Origin: an uncultured Pseudomonadota bacterium
GTDB taxonomy: Bacteria; Myxococcota_A; Bradymonadia; Bradymonadales; GCA-2716585
Assembly (NCBI GenBank): GCA_937123825.1
Contig: CAKZKQ010000583.1
Location: 1-36,503 of the forward strand
DNA: 36,503 nucleotides
Direction: 5' to 3'
Part shown: in pieces, positions 17,209 through 25,677 of the stretch
Numbering within the stretch: the first letter of the stretch is position 1
Layout of the letters: each line of letters opens with the position of its first letter
Program-made: the position numbers and the translations under genes
The notes under the pieces: generated by a model
Told to the model about the DNA's origin: nothing
Seen by the model: the letters and a program-made list of their open reading frames with translations, nothing else
Database searches by the model: none

Positions 17209-17616
17209 CACCCCACCTCCCAACTCACACAAAACCCCCTGCTCGATTCATACAAAGAGCTTCGATGAACCAGTGCGTTCAAATCAAGCAGCGGGCTTTG
17301 ACGGATGAACGTAATTTAACCCGCAGGTGACGTTGTTGCGAGGCTGGCGCTTGATTCAGGCAGGTGGCTTCGCAAAATGGAACGTAATTGTTCCTGCAGG
17401 TGCCTTCGTTGCGGGGCTGGCGGTTGATTCAAGCAGGTGGCTTTGTTGGAAGGCGCAGGCAGTTCGGGTCAGGCGATCGTAGCGCTCGCTAAGGGGTCAA
17501 CGGCCTGGGGGTTGGGCTTTGCAGTGGGAACGCGCTTGATTTGGGACAGGCGGCTTTGTTGGAAGACCCAAGCAGTTAGGGTCAGGCGATCATAGCGCTC
17601 ACTGGCGGGGTCACGC

Positions 17617-17638
17617 TTCTGGGGCCCCTGCCCCAGAA
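17617..17638. repeat. Strong hairpin, 9-bp stem
   Basis: TTCTGGGGC (17617-17625) and GCCCCAGAA (17630-17638) are perfect inverted repeats with a 4-base loop. It lies inside the repeat block and is followed at once by a second hairpin. Confidence 0.7.
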
Positions 17639-17643
17639 ACGGA

Positions 17644-17662
17644 GAGACTCCTGCGGAGTCTC
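17644..17662. repeat. Strong hairpin, 8-bp stem
   Basis: GAGACTCC (17644-17651) and GGAGTCTC (17655-17662) are perfect inverted repeats with a 3-base loop. With the hairpin six bases to the left it makes a paired-stem element of the sort seen in REP-like dispersed sequences. Confidence 0.7.
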
Positions 17663-18057
17663 CAAGCCCCTTGTTCGCTTGTCGACTTTGTTGGGTGAAC
17701 GCGCTCGATTCAATGAGGTGGCTTTGATGCGAGGCTGGCGGTCGATTCGAGCAGTGGGTTTTGTTGGGGGAGCGTGATTTTTCCCGCAGGTGACGTTGTT
17801 GCGAGGTTGGCGCTTGATTCCAGCAGGCAGCTTCGCAGAATTGAACGTCATTTTTCCCGCAGGTGACGTTGTTGAGCCACCGAGCCTGAACCACCACAGG
17901 CCCACACCGAAACCCAAGCAATTCCAAAAGAAAACGAGAAAATGCCTGGGATTGGGGCGAGCAATGATGGATGGCCTGGGCCTCAGGACGAGCGAAGCCA
18001 TAGCAGCGCTATTGCGAGCGAGTTCTGTGGTTCAGGCCGCCATCAGGGCCGCCCCAA

Positions 18058-19281
18058 TCAGGGGTGGGAGAGCGGAGACGCCATATCCAGACGAGGGTGG
18101 CCGTCGCGGAAGTGGTCGGCGGTGACGCCTTGGCCGCCGTTCATGGCGTCCATGTGGCAGAGCATCTCGGTGAGGGCGTGGATGGAGGCGATGACGTCGC
18201 CGGTGTGTCCGCTCTCGGAGATGGTGTGCATGTTGCGGATGGGGAAGCCGATGGAGGTGGAGGCGGCATCGATGCTGGCGAAGACGGCCGCCATGGCGTC
18301 GGTGCCGGTGTCGCGACCGCAGACCCTGCGTTGGACAGGGATCTGATGTTTGTTGGCCACCTCGGTGATCATGGAGTTGAGGTAGGGGCTGGTGATGGAG
18401 CCGTAGGAGAGCACAAAGCCGTCGCCCATGGCCACGGGCGTAAAGCGCCTGTCCTTGACCCCGGGGGCCGCAGCAAAGTCGTGGGCCACGTCCACACCAA
18501 TGACCACGTCGGGCTTGGCCACGCCAGCAAAGACGCGGCTGCCCAGGCGGCCGATCTCTTCAAAGGCGGCGATGGCGCCCATCAGGCGGACGTTCTTGAG
18601 GCCGCCGCGCTCGGCGATGAGGCGGCAGATCTCGGCGGTGACAAAGCAGCCAAGGCCATTGTCAAGGTAAGCACCGTAGAAGGAGTCGGGGGCAAAGCCG
18701 CGCTTGATGGGGCGGTTGAGGATGATGGGGTCGCCGGGGCGGATGCCCAGATCCTCGACCTGCTTGCGGCGGTTGGCGCCGTGGAGTTGAAGCTCCAGGT
18801 AGAGCATCTCTTTTTTGATGCCCGAGGCGCCGCTGCGCAGCTTGGCGTCGGCAAAGTGGATCGCCCCGATGGCCTCGATGGTGCCGCCTTCGATGCGGCG
18901 GTAGCGGCCGGGGGACTGGGGATCTTCGCTGAAGATCAACACCTCGTGGCCGATGAGGGTGCTGGGCAAGAAGGAGTCGCTGTTGATCCAGATCTTGCCG
19001 TCTTCGCTGATGCTGCGCACCTGCATGCGGATCTTGTCGGCGTGGCCAATGACCATCACCGAGAACAGCTCGTCCTGGCCAGGGTGGGTGTCGAGCACGA
19101 TGCCTGCATTGCCCCGGAAGTGATCCACGGCCCAGCCATCGAGCATGAAGCTCTCCATGTAGGGTTGCAGCACGCCGCGGGTCATGGCCCCTTCAAAGCC
19201 CACAGGGCTGGGCGCCGCCAGGATGTCGCGCATCACCTTGAACTGCCCTTCGGGCATCGGCTCGCTCCAAGGTTTATTCAC
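18058..19281 (-). CDS. M42-family metallopeptidase (deblocking aminopeptidase type)
   Basis: Cytosolic di-metal peptidase; M42 enzymes usually form large tetrahedral complexes that trim short peptides. The 407-residue protein keeps the expected residues: His80 and Asp82 in GHADKI, Asp207 in YLDNGLG, the catalytic glutamate pair 241-242 in FEEIGRLGS, Asp264 in GVDVAHD, and His352 in PIRNMHT. The DNG in place of the usual DDR and the extended C-terminus mark a divergent branch. It starts at a GTG (19281) with GGAAGGAG eight bases upstream; a longer frame to 19452 has no such site. It is the last gene before the repeat block. Confidence 0.88.
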   Translation of the reverse strand: MNKPWSEPMPEGQFKVMRDILAAPSPVGFEGAMTRGVLQPYMESFMLDGWAVDHFRGNAGIVLDTHPGQDELFSVMVIGHADKIRMQVRSISEDGKIWINSDSFLPSTLIGHEVLIFSEDPQSPGRYRRIEGGTIEAIGAIHFADAKLRSGASGIKKEMLYLELQLHGANRRKQVEDLGIRPGDPIILNRPIKRGFAPDSFYGAYLDNGLGCFVTAEICRLIAERGGLKNVRLMGAIAAFEEIGRLGSRVFAGVAKPDVVIGVDVAHDFAAAPGVKDRRFTPVAMGDGFVLSYGSITSPYLNSMITEVANKHQIPVQRRVCGRDTGTDAMAAVFASIDAASTSIGFPIRNMHTISESGHTGDVIASIHALTEMLCHMDAMNGGQGVTADHFRDGHPRLDMASPLSHP

Positions 19282-19457
19282 GTTTGTCTCTCCTTCCTCT
19301 CGGAGGCTCACAGCCCCATCATTGTCTCGCTGGTGTGACGGCTGCTTCACCCACCGGATCGTCTCTGGAGAGGCAACCAGCGCCGCGCCCACTCTGTCGT
19401 CCCAACAGTCAAAGCGCAACCGGCCACTTTTTGCAACCGATCGCCCACCCAAAGTCG

Positions 19458-20954
19458 CTACTCAAACCGCGCCCAGAGGGTCTTGGTAAAGCCCTTCTGG
19501 CCCACATAATCGGGCGGCAGCAGCGGCTCCAGGGTGATCTCAAAGGGTCTGCCACCGGCCCGCAGCGCCCCGCGCAGGTCCTTCATCGAAGAGGCCCGGT
19601 GGTTGGTGCAGAGCATCAAGTGGCCGCCGGGGTTGAGGATGTCGACCGAGGCCTTGATGAGCGGCCCCAGGTCGCGCACCACGCTGAAAGTGCGCCGCTT
19701 GCGCTTGTCGCGCCCAAAGGTCGGCGGGTCGAGGATGATCACATCAAAGCGCCTGCCCTGGCGCGCCGCGCGGCGGCAATAATCGATCGTGTCCGAGGCA
19801 ATGAAGATCTGCTTGTCGGCGTCCAAACCGTTGAGCGCCACGTTGTCGCGGCCCCAGTCCAGATAACGCCGCAGCACATCGACGCTGACCACCTCGGACG
19901 CGCCGCCTTCACCGGCCACAACCGAAAACCCGCAGGTGTGCGCAAAGGTGTTGAGCACGCGCTTGCCCCTGGACATTCGACGCACCCGGGCCCGGTTGTG
20001 ACGCTGATCGAGGAAAATACCGGGCGACATCCCGTGGTGAAGCTCAATCCGATACTTCAACCCGCGCTCACGCACCACCAACGCGTCACTCTCGATCGGC
20101 TCGCCCGCCAAGGGCGTCTCTTCGAGCGCCTCGGCCTTGCCGCCCTTGGCCACGCGGCGCAAAAAGACCGACTGGACACCATCAACCTCATCCACGAGCG
20201 CCTGGGCCAACGCCTTGGCCTCAGCGCGGGTGCCCTGGTAGAGCCCTTCGCGCAGGTGCAGCAGCGCCACCGGCCCAAACCGATCCACCACCACCCCCGG
20301 CAGCCCGTCGGCGTCCTCACCGATGACCCGAAAGCAATCTGTCTCACCGTCCAAAGCGCACGCCGCGCGGCGTCCAAAGGCCTCCTGAACCAGCGCCACC
20401 GTGTTCAAACGCCCTTCCAAGAGGTCCCGCGCCCCGCCGTCGTGGCGACAAGACACCGACCAGGGCTGCGAGGTCACCGGGTGGCGCCCCTCGACCGACA
20501 TCAGGCGCAAACCGTGGGGGTGGTCCTCCACGATCGACGCCCCTGTCGCCCGCAGCGCCTTGCGGACGGTCTTGAGCGAGCCTTGCGAAAACGCCAACTC
20601 GACCAACGACCGCGCCCCGACGCGCGCCACCGTGCGCATCCCTTCACCCAGCCGCCCAGCGCCCTCGACCAACGCCAACACACCCCAACGCAGCTCGCCC
20701 TGCCCTGCGGCGCGCTTGATCGCGCGGGCCGCCTCCTGGCTGCGCCCCAGCACCACCAGCCCAGAGGCCCCCTGACCCAGCCGAACCCCCTCAAAAACAG
20801 GCTCGCCCAGCACGCAGGCCACCGTGTCCAGCAACCCGCCAAGGGGCTCGTCTTCGATCGGATAGGGGTTGCGCAGCGGCACGCTGCTTGGCCGCTCCAC
20901 CACCACCAGATGCTCATCGATGTACCGGACAGGGACCGGCCCTCCACGCTCCAT
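19458..20954 (-). CDS. RlmI-type 23S rRNA methyltransferase fused to a degenerate RluA domain
   Basis: Two-part 498-residue protein. Residues about 5-180 follow the RluA pseudouridine-synthase layout: an early YIDEHLVVVERPSSVP, then VRLGQGASGLVVLGRS near 57-72, and a late GLRLMSVEGRHPVT. The catalytic motif of the family reads HRLDRxTSG; here it is VRLGQGASG, so the aspartate is gone. Residues about 190-498 form an RlmI/RlmK-like Rossmann methyltransferase with DGLPGVVVDRFG, GIFLDQRHNR, VLNTFAHTCGFSVVA and IILDPPTFG near 407. The likely product is a 23S rRNA m5C. The first part may serve only to hold RNA. The start at 20954 has GGGAG seven bases upstream; a GTG at 21008 would be longer. Confidence 0.85.
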   Translation of the reverse strand: MERGGPVPVRYIDEHLVVVERPSSVPLRNPYPIEDEPLGGLLDTVACVLGEPVFEGVRLGQGASGLVVLGRSQEAARAIKRAAGQGELRWGVLALVEGAGRLGEGMRTVARVGARSLVELAFSQGSLKTVRKALRATGASIVEDHPHGLRLMSVEGRHPVTSQPWSVSCRHDGGARDLLEGRLNTVALVQEAFGRRAACALDGETDCFRVIGEDADGLPGVVVDRFGPVALLHLREGLYQGTRAEAKALAQALVDEVDGVQSVFLRRVAKGGKAEALEETPLAGEPIESDALVVRERGLKYRIELHHGMSPGIFLDQRHNRARVRRMSRGKRVLNTFAHTCGFSVVAGEGGASEVVSVDVLRRYLDWGRDNVALNGLDADKQIFIASDTIDYCRRAARQGRRFDVIILDPPTFGRDKRKRRTFSVVRDLGPLIKASVDILNPGGHLMLCTNHRASSMKDLRGALRAGGRPFEITLEPLLPPDYVGQKGFTKTLWARFE

Positions 20955-21152
20955 GCTCATGCTCCCATCAATGCGTTGCGCCCGGCTCTTTGTGTGATTA
21001 CCATTCACGAGGATTGAATCCGGGCGAGGTTCGGAACGTCATCCACGAGCGTCCGCTTGGGGCGCTTTACCAAACGATGGCATTTGTGTCATCAAACCAG
21101 CCCCCGCAAAAGCGCCTCCATGCGCGCCACAACGTGCCCAGGATAGACCCAG

Positions 21153-21935
21153 ATGTCCAAGACGCCCCTCCAGAACCGACGCGCCTTCATCCAAGGCTGC
21201 CTGGCGTCCGCCGCGCTGCTGACCGTCGGCGTGCTGCCGCTCCAGGCCGTCGCCCAGGACAAATCCAAGGCCCCCACGGTGGCGGTGCTCTACTTTGACT
21301 ACAACGGCAACAATGAGGACCTGACGGTGCTGCGCAAGGGTCTGGCCCAGATGCTCATCGTCGATCTGGCGCCCATGGAGCACATTCGCCTGGTGGAGCG
21401 CGATCGCCTTGAGGAGGTGCTGGCGGAGTTGGAGTTGGCGCGCACGGCCAAGATCGACAAGCGCTCGGCGGCCCGAATCGGCAAGCTCCTGGGCGCTCGA
21501 TACATGGTCATGGGCCACTACATGGACATGAAGGACAACCTCTACGTCAGCGCCAGGGTCGTGGACGTGCAGACGGGCCAGATCCTTGAAGCGACCCAGG
21601 CCAACGGCAAATCGGACGACTTCTTCCAGCTCAAAGACACGCTGGCCACCAGCTTGCAGACCATTTTGACCAAGGCGCTGCCCAAGACCATCGAGCCCGC
21701 GCCGCGCAAACGGCCCGCCAACAAGCCCAAACCAGCCAAAAAAGCCCAAAAAGCCGACGCCAAGCCCGCCAAGAAGGCCAAAGTCAGCCAGAGCGCCGCA
21801 GTGCACTACTCCAAAGCCCTCGACGCCCAGGATCGCGGCGACAAAGACGCCGCCAAGGCCAACCTCCAGGCCGCTGTGGCCGCCGAACCCGACTTTGATC
21901 TGGCCGCCGACGATCTGGCCGCCATGATGCAGTGA
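21153..21935 (+). CDS. Tat-exported CsgG/FlgO-like protein
   Basis: A 260-residue secreted protein. Its N-terminus carries twin arginines in NRRAFIQG followed by a hydrophobic stretch and a likely cleavage after LQAVA, a Tat-type signal. Residues about 40-150 match the CsgG/FlgO/TolB-N-like fold: TVAVLYFDYNG, VERDRLEEVLAELEL, ARIGKLLGARYMVMGHY and a closing VVDVQTGQIL. Such domains occur in curli secretion and in many outer-membrane assembly proteins. A lysine/proline/alanine-rich linker (about 180-215) leads to a final helical pair resembling a tetratricopeptide repeat. AGGA lies nine bases before the ATG. The same domain recurs at the end of the protein at 25678-28173. It converges with the gene at 21960. 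Confidence 0.8.
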   Translation: MSKTPLQNRRAFIQGCLASAALLTVGVLPLQAVAQDKSKAPTVAVLYFDYNGNNEDLTVLRKGLAQMLIVDLAPMEHIRLVERDRLEEVLAELELARTAKIDKRSAARIGKLLGARYMVMGHYMDMKDNLYVSARVVDVQTGQILEATQANGKSDDFFQLKDTLATSLQTILTKALPKTIEPAPRKRPANKPKPAKKAQKADAKPAKKAKVSQSAAVHYSKALDAQDRGDKDAAKANLQAAVAAEPDFDLAADDLAAMMQ

Positions 21936-21938
21936 CGC

Positions 21939-21955
21939 GCCGGGGCAAGCCCGGC
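21939..21955. terminator. Shared hairpin between convergent genes
   Basis: GCCGGG (21939-21944) and CCCGGC (21950-21955) form a 6-bp stem with a 5-base loop in the 24-base gap between two convergent genes. There is no U-run on either side, so it is a terminator candidate only. Confidence 0.4.
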
Positions 21956-21959
21956 CCCC

Positions 21960-23603
21960 TCAGCGCAGCAACGGCAAAAGCTGGTAGAGACAAACCGCGC
22001 CGATCAAGACGTAGAGTCCCACGCTCCAGCACAGCCCATAAAAAATCAGCTCGCCGCGCTTGGCGGCCTCCGCAGCGCGCATCTTGCGCCGCACCACCAC
22101 CCCGGCCACCGACACTCCCAGTGGCAACCCAAAGAGCAAAAAGAGCAGCTTCACAAAGTGGCTGTGCTCATCCCAGTCCATTCCCAGCGATCCGCGCCGC
22201 CGCAAATGCTCCACCACCCCCAACGGGTCCAGGCGCTCAAAGTCCTCGCTGAGCTTGATGTAGCACCCCCTGCGGTCGACCAACCAGTGGGCGCCCTCCT
22301 GCGCCGCTGGCACAAACATGCCCGTGTTCAGACTCCCACACGCGTAGCTTGGCGCCCGCACCGGCACGCTCCAGCGCGGCGCGTTGGCGTCGGTCACGTC
22401 GGCAAAGCGCATCGCGTTGTCTGGATCATCGTAGCTCGAATACACCGCCACAAACCGTTCACCGACCCCATAACCGATGCCAAAGCGCTCGCCCTCAATC
22501 ACCCACACCGGCGCATGGCGCAGCGCCCCGTCGTGCACCTCAAAGCGGGGCCAGGTGGAGCGAAACTGCCAGCCCTCTCGCGACGGCGCTTTGTAGGGCT
22601 CCAAGGTACCTTGGCGAGTCAGGCGACCCATCTTCTTGTCGCTCCCGGTCACCATGAACGTGGGCAAGCGAAGGCGCCCAAAGGCGGTCGTGTCGAGCAT
22701 CTCCGTCAAGATGAAGGTGTCCAGCCCCCAGGTGTTGGCCGAGCGCTGACCTGCCTCAGTGACCTCCCAGGCCCGGTTGGCATCGTCCCGCACCATCGCG
22801 TCCACAAAAACGCGCCACTGACCGTCCCTGCGAAAGGCCACTCTGGGATAGCAAAACGACTCCCCAAAGACCGAACACAGCCCGCCTTCGACCTCTCCAA
22901 AAGGATTGCGGATCTCGGTGCTGCCGTCCTCCAAAACCCGAACAAAGAGGACCTCAAGGGGCGCCTTGGGGCTGTCTGAGCGGCTGGCGCCGTCGCGCAT
23001 GGTCACCAGGGCGATCTCCAGCGCGCCGTCCACCCAGGCGCCGCCCATATAACCCCCCAACGTCGCAGACGGCAGCTTAAAGGGCTTTATCTGCCAACCC
23101 TTTGGCCCCATCACCCCCAAGACAAACTGGCTCTTGTCGCGCTCATCGTCGCGGGTCTCGTAAACCACCCCGACCAGGCCATTGTCTTCATTGGGAAAGA
23201 GCGCGATCGTCCACTTTCGCTCCAGATCTTCAGGGATGGGCCACAGCACCTCACCCGCCGCACGTTCCGGGTCGACTCTGGCGTAAGCGCCGTGAGGAAA
23301 GGCTTCGGGGTGCCCGCACGGCGTCCAGAGAGCCCCTTTAAAGTGCAGCGCCTCAAACCCGATGTCGTTGGCCTGACACCCGGTCCAGGGGTAAAGCTCG
23401 TCGTCCCGGCTCTGCTCCAGACGCTGGCCCTCCATGCCGGTCCAGGCCACCACGCGGGCGCCGGTCTGCCAGTAGGGTTTGGCCGCAAGCGACATGAGCG
23501 TCAGCCCCAGCACCCCAGCGGCCAACACAAAGAGGACGCCAAGCCAGACAAGCTCGCGCAGCGCCATTCCAAAGACCGTCGCTGACGAGCGCTCCTCAGT
23601 CAT
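21960..23603 (-). CDS. Membrane-anchored protein with large periplasmic domain, unknown function
   Basis: A 547-residue protein of no family I can name. One hydrophobic helix lies near residues 15-42 and two more at the end (about 470-490 and 515-540). The roughly 420 residues between them would be periplasmic. That part is rich in short beta-strand motifs such as GGYMGGAWVDGALEIALVTMRDG and WRVFVDAMVRDD, and looks like a propeller. Cysteines in WTGCQANDIG, GGLCSVFGESFCYP and DRRGCYIKL could form disulfides. The ATG at 23603 has GGAGG six bases upstream and overlaps the end of the TPR-kinase gene. It is the last gene of a three-gene operon, which suggests it is a sensor or target of that kinase. 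Confidence 0.75.
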   Translation of the reverse strand: MTEERSSATVFGMALRELVWLGVLFVLAAGVLGLTLMSLAAKPYWQTGARVVAWTGMEGQRLEQSRDDELYPWTGCQANDIGFEALHFKGALWTPCGHPEAFPHGAYARVDPERAAGEVLWPIPEDLERKWTIALFPNEDNGLVGVVYETRDDERDKSQFVLGVMGPKGWQIKPFKLPSATLGGYMGGAWVDGALEIALVTMRDGASRSDSPKAPLEVLFVRVLEDGSTEIRNPFGEVEGGLCSVFGESFCYPRVAFRRDGQWRVFVDAMVRDDANRAWEVTEAGQRSANTWGLDTFILTEMLDTTAFGRLRLPTFMVTGSDKKMGRLTRQGTLEPYKAPSREGWQFRSTWPRFEVHDGALRHAPVWVIEGERFGIGYGVGERFVAVYSSYDDPDNAMRFADVTDANAPRWSVPVRAPSYACGSLNTGMFVPAAQEGAHWLVDRRGCYIKLSEDFERLDPLGVVEHLRRRGSLGMDWDEHSHFVKLLFLLFGLPLGVSVAGVVVRRKMRAAEAAKRGELIFYGLCWSVGLYVLIGAVCLYQLLPLLR

Positions 23604-25677
23604 CACCGCCCTCCAGCTTCTTCTGCGCCGCGTCTCGAATCCGGGCGGCCTGGGCGTCGTCGGGTTTGAGCTTCAGCGCCATCTGAGCGTCTTTGAGCGC
23701 CAACTTGTGCTCACCCAGCGCCGCGTAGGCCCTGGCCCGCGCCACATGCACCCCTTCAACAGGCTCGCCTTCCATCTCCAACAAGCGCCCCAACACATCC
23801 ACAGCGCGCTGGTACTGCTTCTCCAGCAAAAACGCCAGCCCCAGGTTGTAGTGGGCGCCCTTGAAGCCCGGCGAAATCTCAATGGCAAGCTCGTAGGCCT
23901 TGATGGCCCCGGTGCGGTCCTTTTCCAAGAGGCGAATGTCGGCCTCCAACTTGCGGGCCAGCGCCATCGACGGGCAACTCTGGCTGGCACCCAGCGCCGC
24001 CTGCCGCGCCGCCCTCAGATCGTCCCCGGCGTAGAGCTGCGCCCTGGCCTTCCAGGCCAACAACTCGGCGCTCTCAGAGGCCACCTTTCCCAACGCCGTC
24101 ACCGTGTCTTTGTCTTGTGGACGGCGGCTCAACGGCCGCCCTCCAGCCAGCGCCGCCACGGCCCCTTGAAGGGCCTTTAGCGTCGCCGCCTGCCGCGCCT
24201 GACACGTCTCGGGCATGGGAGGCTCCGCGGCCCCTTTGTAAAAGGCGTCGAGCGCCTGACGGGCAAGCTTCAGCTGGGCACCATCTGACGCCGCCTCTTT
24301 GGAGGGGACGTCGCCGTCCCCTTCACCTTGCGCCGCGACCGCAGCCTCTTCTTTTGCGCTCTGGGTGCCCTGCGTGCCGCTTTGCATCAAAGCAACCACG
24401 CCGCCAACCACAGCGGCCAAAACCACCGCCGCCCCAACCCAGACCATCCAGCCACCTTTGGGCGCCTCTGGGATGGTGTCGGGCACATCGGCGACAGCCT
24501 CGGGCTCGGGTTTGGGTTCGGGAGGGGTTTGCTCTGTGGGCACCGACGACGGGGGTTCGGGCAGCGTCGAAGCCCGCTCCACGTCCCGCTTCGGCGCCGT
24601 AGACGGCAATTGAACCTCGACCGAAGACGCCACCGAGTCCAAGCTCGCCAGAGTCTCGGCGGTCCCCACCACAAACCCGGGCGGCTCGACCACGTCCATC
24701 GACGCGGCGGTGGCGGCAAAAGCCGCTTGATGGGTCGCCTTGTCTTGCCGCGCCATCTCCTGGGCGTCCACCTCCACAGTGGCAGCCTGTGGGGGCTCGG
24801 CAGGGGTTTGCCTGGGCTGAAGCATGGCCACAAAGGCCTCGGCGTCGCAGACACGCTCGGACAAGTCCTTTCTGAGGGCCTTGGTGACTGCCTGGCGCAG
24901 CCAATCCGGGCATTGGACCGACTCGGGCAGGTCCAAATCGGGGCCAAAGGCCTGCTCGGTCAGCGCTGGGGCTGTCACCTCATGGCTGTAGGCCGGGGTC
25001 CCGACCAACATCTCGTAGGCCATCAACCCCACACAATAAATGTCCGAGGCCGGACCCACCGGCTCACCGCAAAGCTGCTCGGGCGACATATGCCCCGGGG
25101 TCCCAATGATGGCCCCGGCCATGGTCAGCCCTTCGGCGGTGGCCGCGTCGGGCGTGGGCATCGGCGCCGCGATGCCAAAATCCAGCACCTTCACAAACCA
25201 GGGGTCACCGAGCCGCTCGGTGATCATGATGTTCTGGGGCTTGATGTCGCGGTGCACGACCCCCGCACCGTGCGCCTCATCCAAGCTCCCCAGCACCTGA
25301 CGCAAGATGTGGGCGGTGGTCTGGGCGTCGAGCGCGCCGCGCGCCTCAATGACCTCATCGATGGGCTTGCCCTCAATGAGCTCCACCACCATAAAAAGCT
25401 GCTCCTGGGCATCATCCAACGCCCCAAAGTCAAAGACCTGGACAGTGTTGGGGTGATGCAGGCGGCTGATGATCCGCGCCTCTTGCAAAAAACGCTTGCG
25501 CGTCACCTCACGCAGCTTGGGATCGCGCACCAAATCCAGATGCAGACACTTGATCGCCACAGGACGATCCATCGCCAAGTGCACAGCCTTATAGACTCGC
25601 CCAAAGCCCCCAGTGCCCAACAGCTCAGTGATCTCGTAGCGTCCCTGGACGACCTCTCCGATTTCGGGCAGCGCCAT
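23596..25677 (-). CDS. Ser/Thr protein kinase with transmembrane helix and TPR tail
   Basis: Hanks-type kinase of 693 residues. The glycine loop GTGGFGRVY is at 21-29, the ATP lysine AIK at 43, the catalytic loop VHRDIKPQN at 141-149, DFG at 166-168 and GTPGHMSPEQ near 193-202, so it should be active. A Pro/Glu/Thr-rich linker of about 100 residues precedes one membrane helix near 412-432. The C-terminus (about 480-690) is helical, and its last part has TPR repeats with AIKAYELAIEISPGFKGAHYNLGLAFL. The tail would sit outside the inner membrane and bind a protein partner. Its ATG directly abuts the TGA of the upstream gene (TGAATG), and its end overlaps the next start. These three genes are therefore one transcription unit. 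Confidence 0.9.
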   Translation of the reverse strand: MALPEIGEVVQGRYEITELLGTGGFGRVYKAVHLAMDRPVAIKCLHLDLVRDPKLREVTRKRFLQEARIISRLHHPNTVQVFDFGALDDAQEQLFMVVELIEGKPIDEVIEARGALDAQTTAHILRQVLGSLDEAHGAGVVHRDIKPQNIMITERLGDPWFVKVLDFGIAAPMPTPDAATAEGLTMAGAIIGTPGHMSPEQLCGEPVGPASDIYCVGLMAYEMLVGTPAYSHEVTAPALTEQAFGPDLDLPESVQCPDWLRQAVTKALRKDLSERVCDAEAFVAMLQPRQTPAEPPQAATVEVDAQEMARQDKATHQAAFAATAASMDVVEPPGFVVGTAETLASLDSVASSVEVQLPSTAPKRDVERASTLPEPPSSVPTEQTPPEPKPEPEAVADVPDTIPEAPKGGWMVWVGAAVVLAAVVGGVVALMQSGTQGTQSAKEEAAVAAQGEGDGDVPSKEAASDGAQLKLARQALDAFYKGAAEPPMPETCQARQAATLKALQGAVAALAGGRPLSRRPQDKDTVTALGKVASESAELLAWKARAQLYAGDDLRAARQAALGASQSCPSMALARKLEADIRLLEKDRTGAIKAYELAIEISPGFKGAHYNLGLAFLLEKQYQRAVDVLGRLLEMEGEPVEGVHVARARAYAALGEHKLALKDAQMALKLKPDDAQAARIRDAAQKKLEGGDD

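Larger units (their letters stand above)
17307..17877. repeat. Mosaic of imperfect ~73-bp intergenic direct repeats
   Basis: Two units, 17307-17379 and 17380-17452, are both 73 bp. They begin GAACGTAATT, contain TGCAGGTG/CGCAGGTGACGTTG, and end in a GCAGGTGGCTT segment. Related units recur at 17528-17565 (partial), 17697-17770, 17771-17842 and 17843-17877 (partial). A second module of about 52 bp occurs at 17448-17499 and 17561-17612 around GGGTCAGGCGATCRTAGCGCTC. The units diverge by scattered substitutions, so they are not recent duplicates. Confidence 0.75.
17209..18057. other. 849-base gene-free block filled with repeats and hairpins
   Basis: The block lies between the acetyltransferase start and the M42 peptidase end. 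Most of it is a mosaic of imperfect direct repeats (17307-17877) with two strong hairpins between them. Long frames on the minus strand here simply translate the repeats and lack ribosome-binding sites. The last 180 bases (17878-18057) hold nothing I recognise. Confidence 0.7.

Noticed and set aside
17307..17877. The repeat block as a CRISPR array
   Set aside because: Units are about 73 bp, diverged, and have no constant short repeat alternating with unique spacers. No cas gene is present.
17469..18001. Two overlapping minus-strand frames rich in Asn, Arg, His and Cys
   Set aside because: They translate the intergenic repeats, lack ribosome-binding sites and share no features with real proteins nearby.
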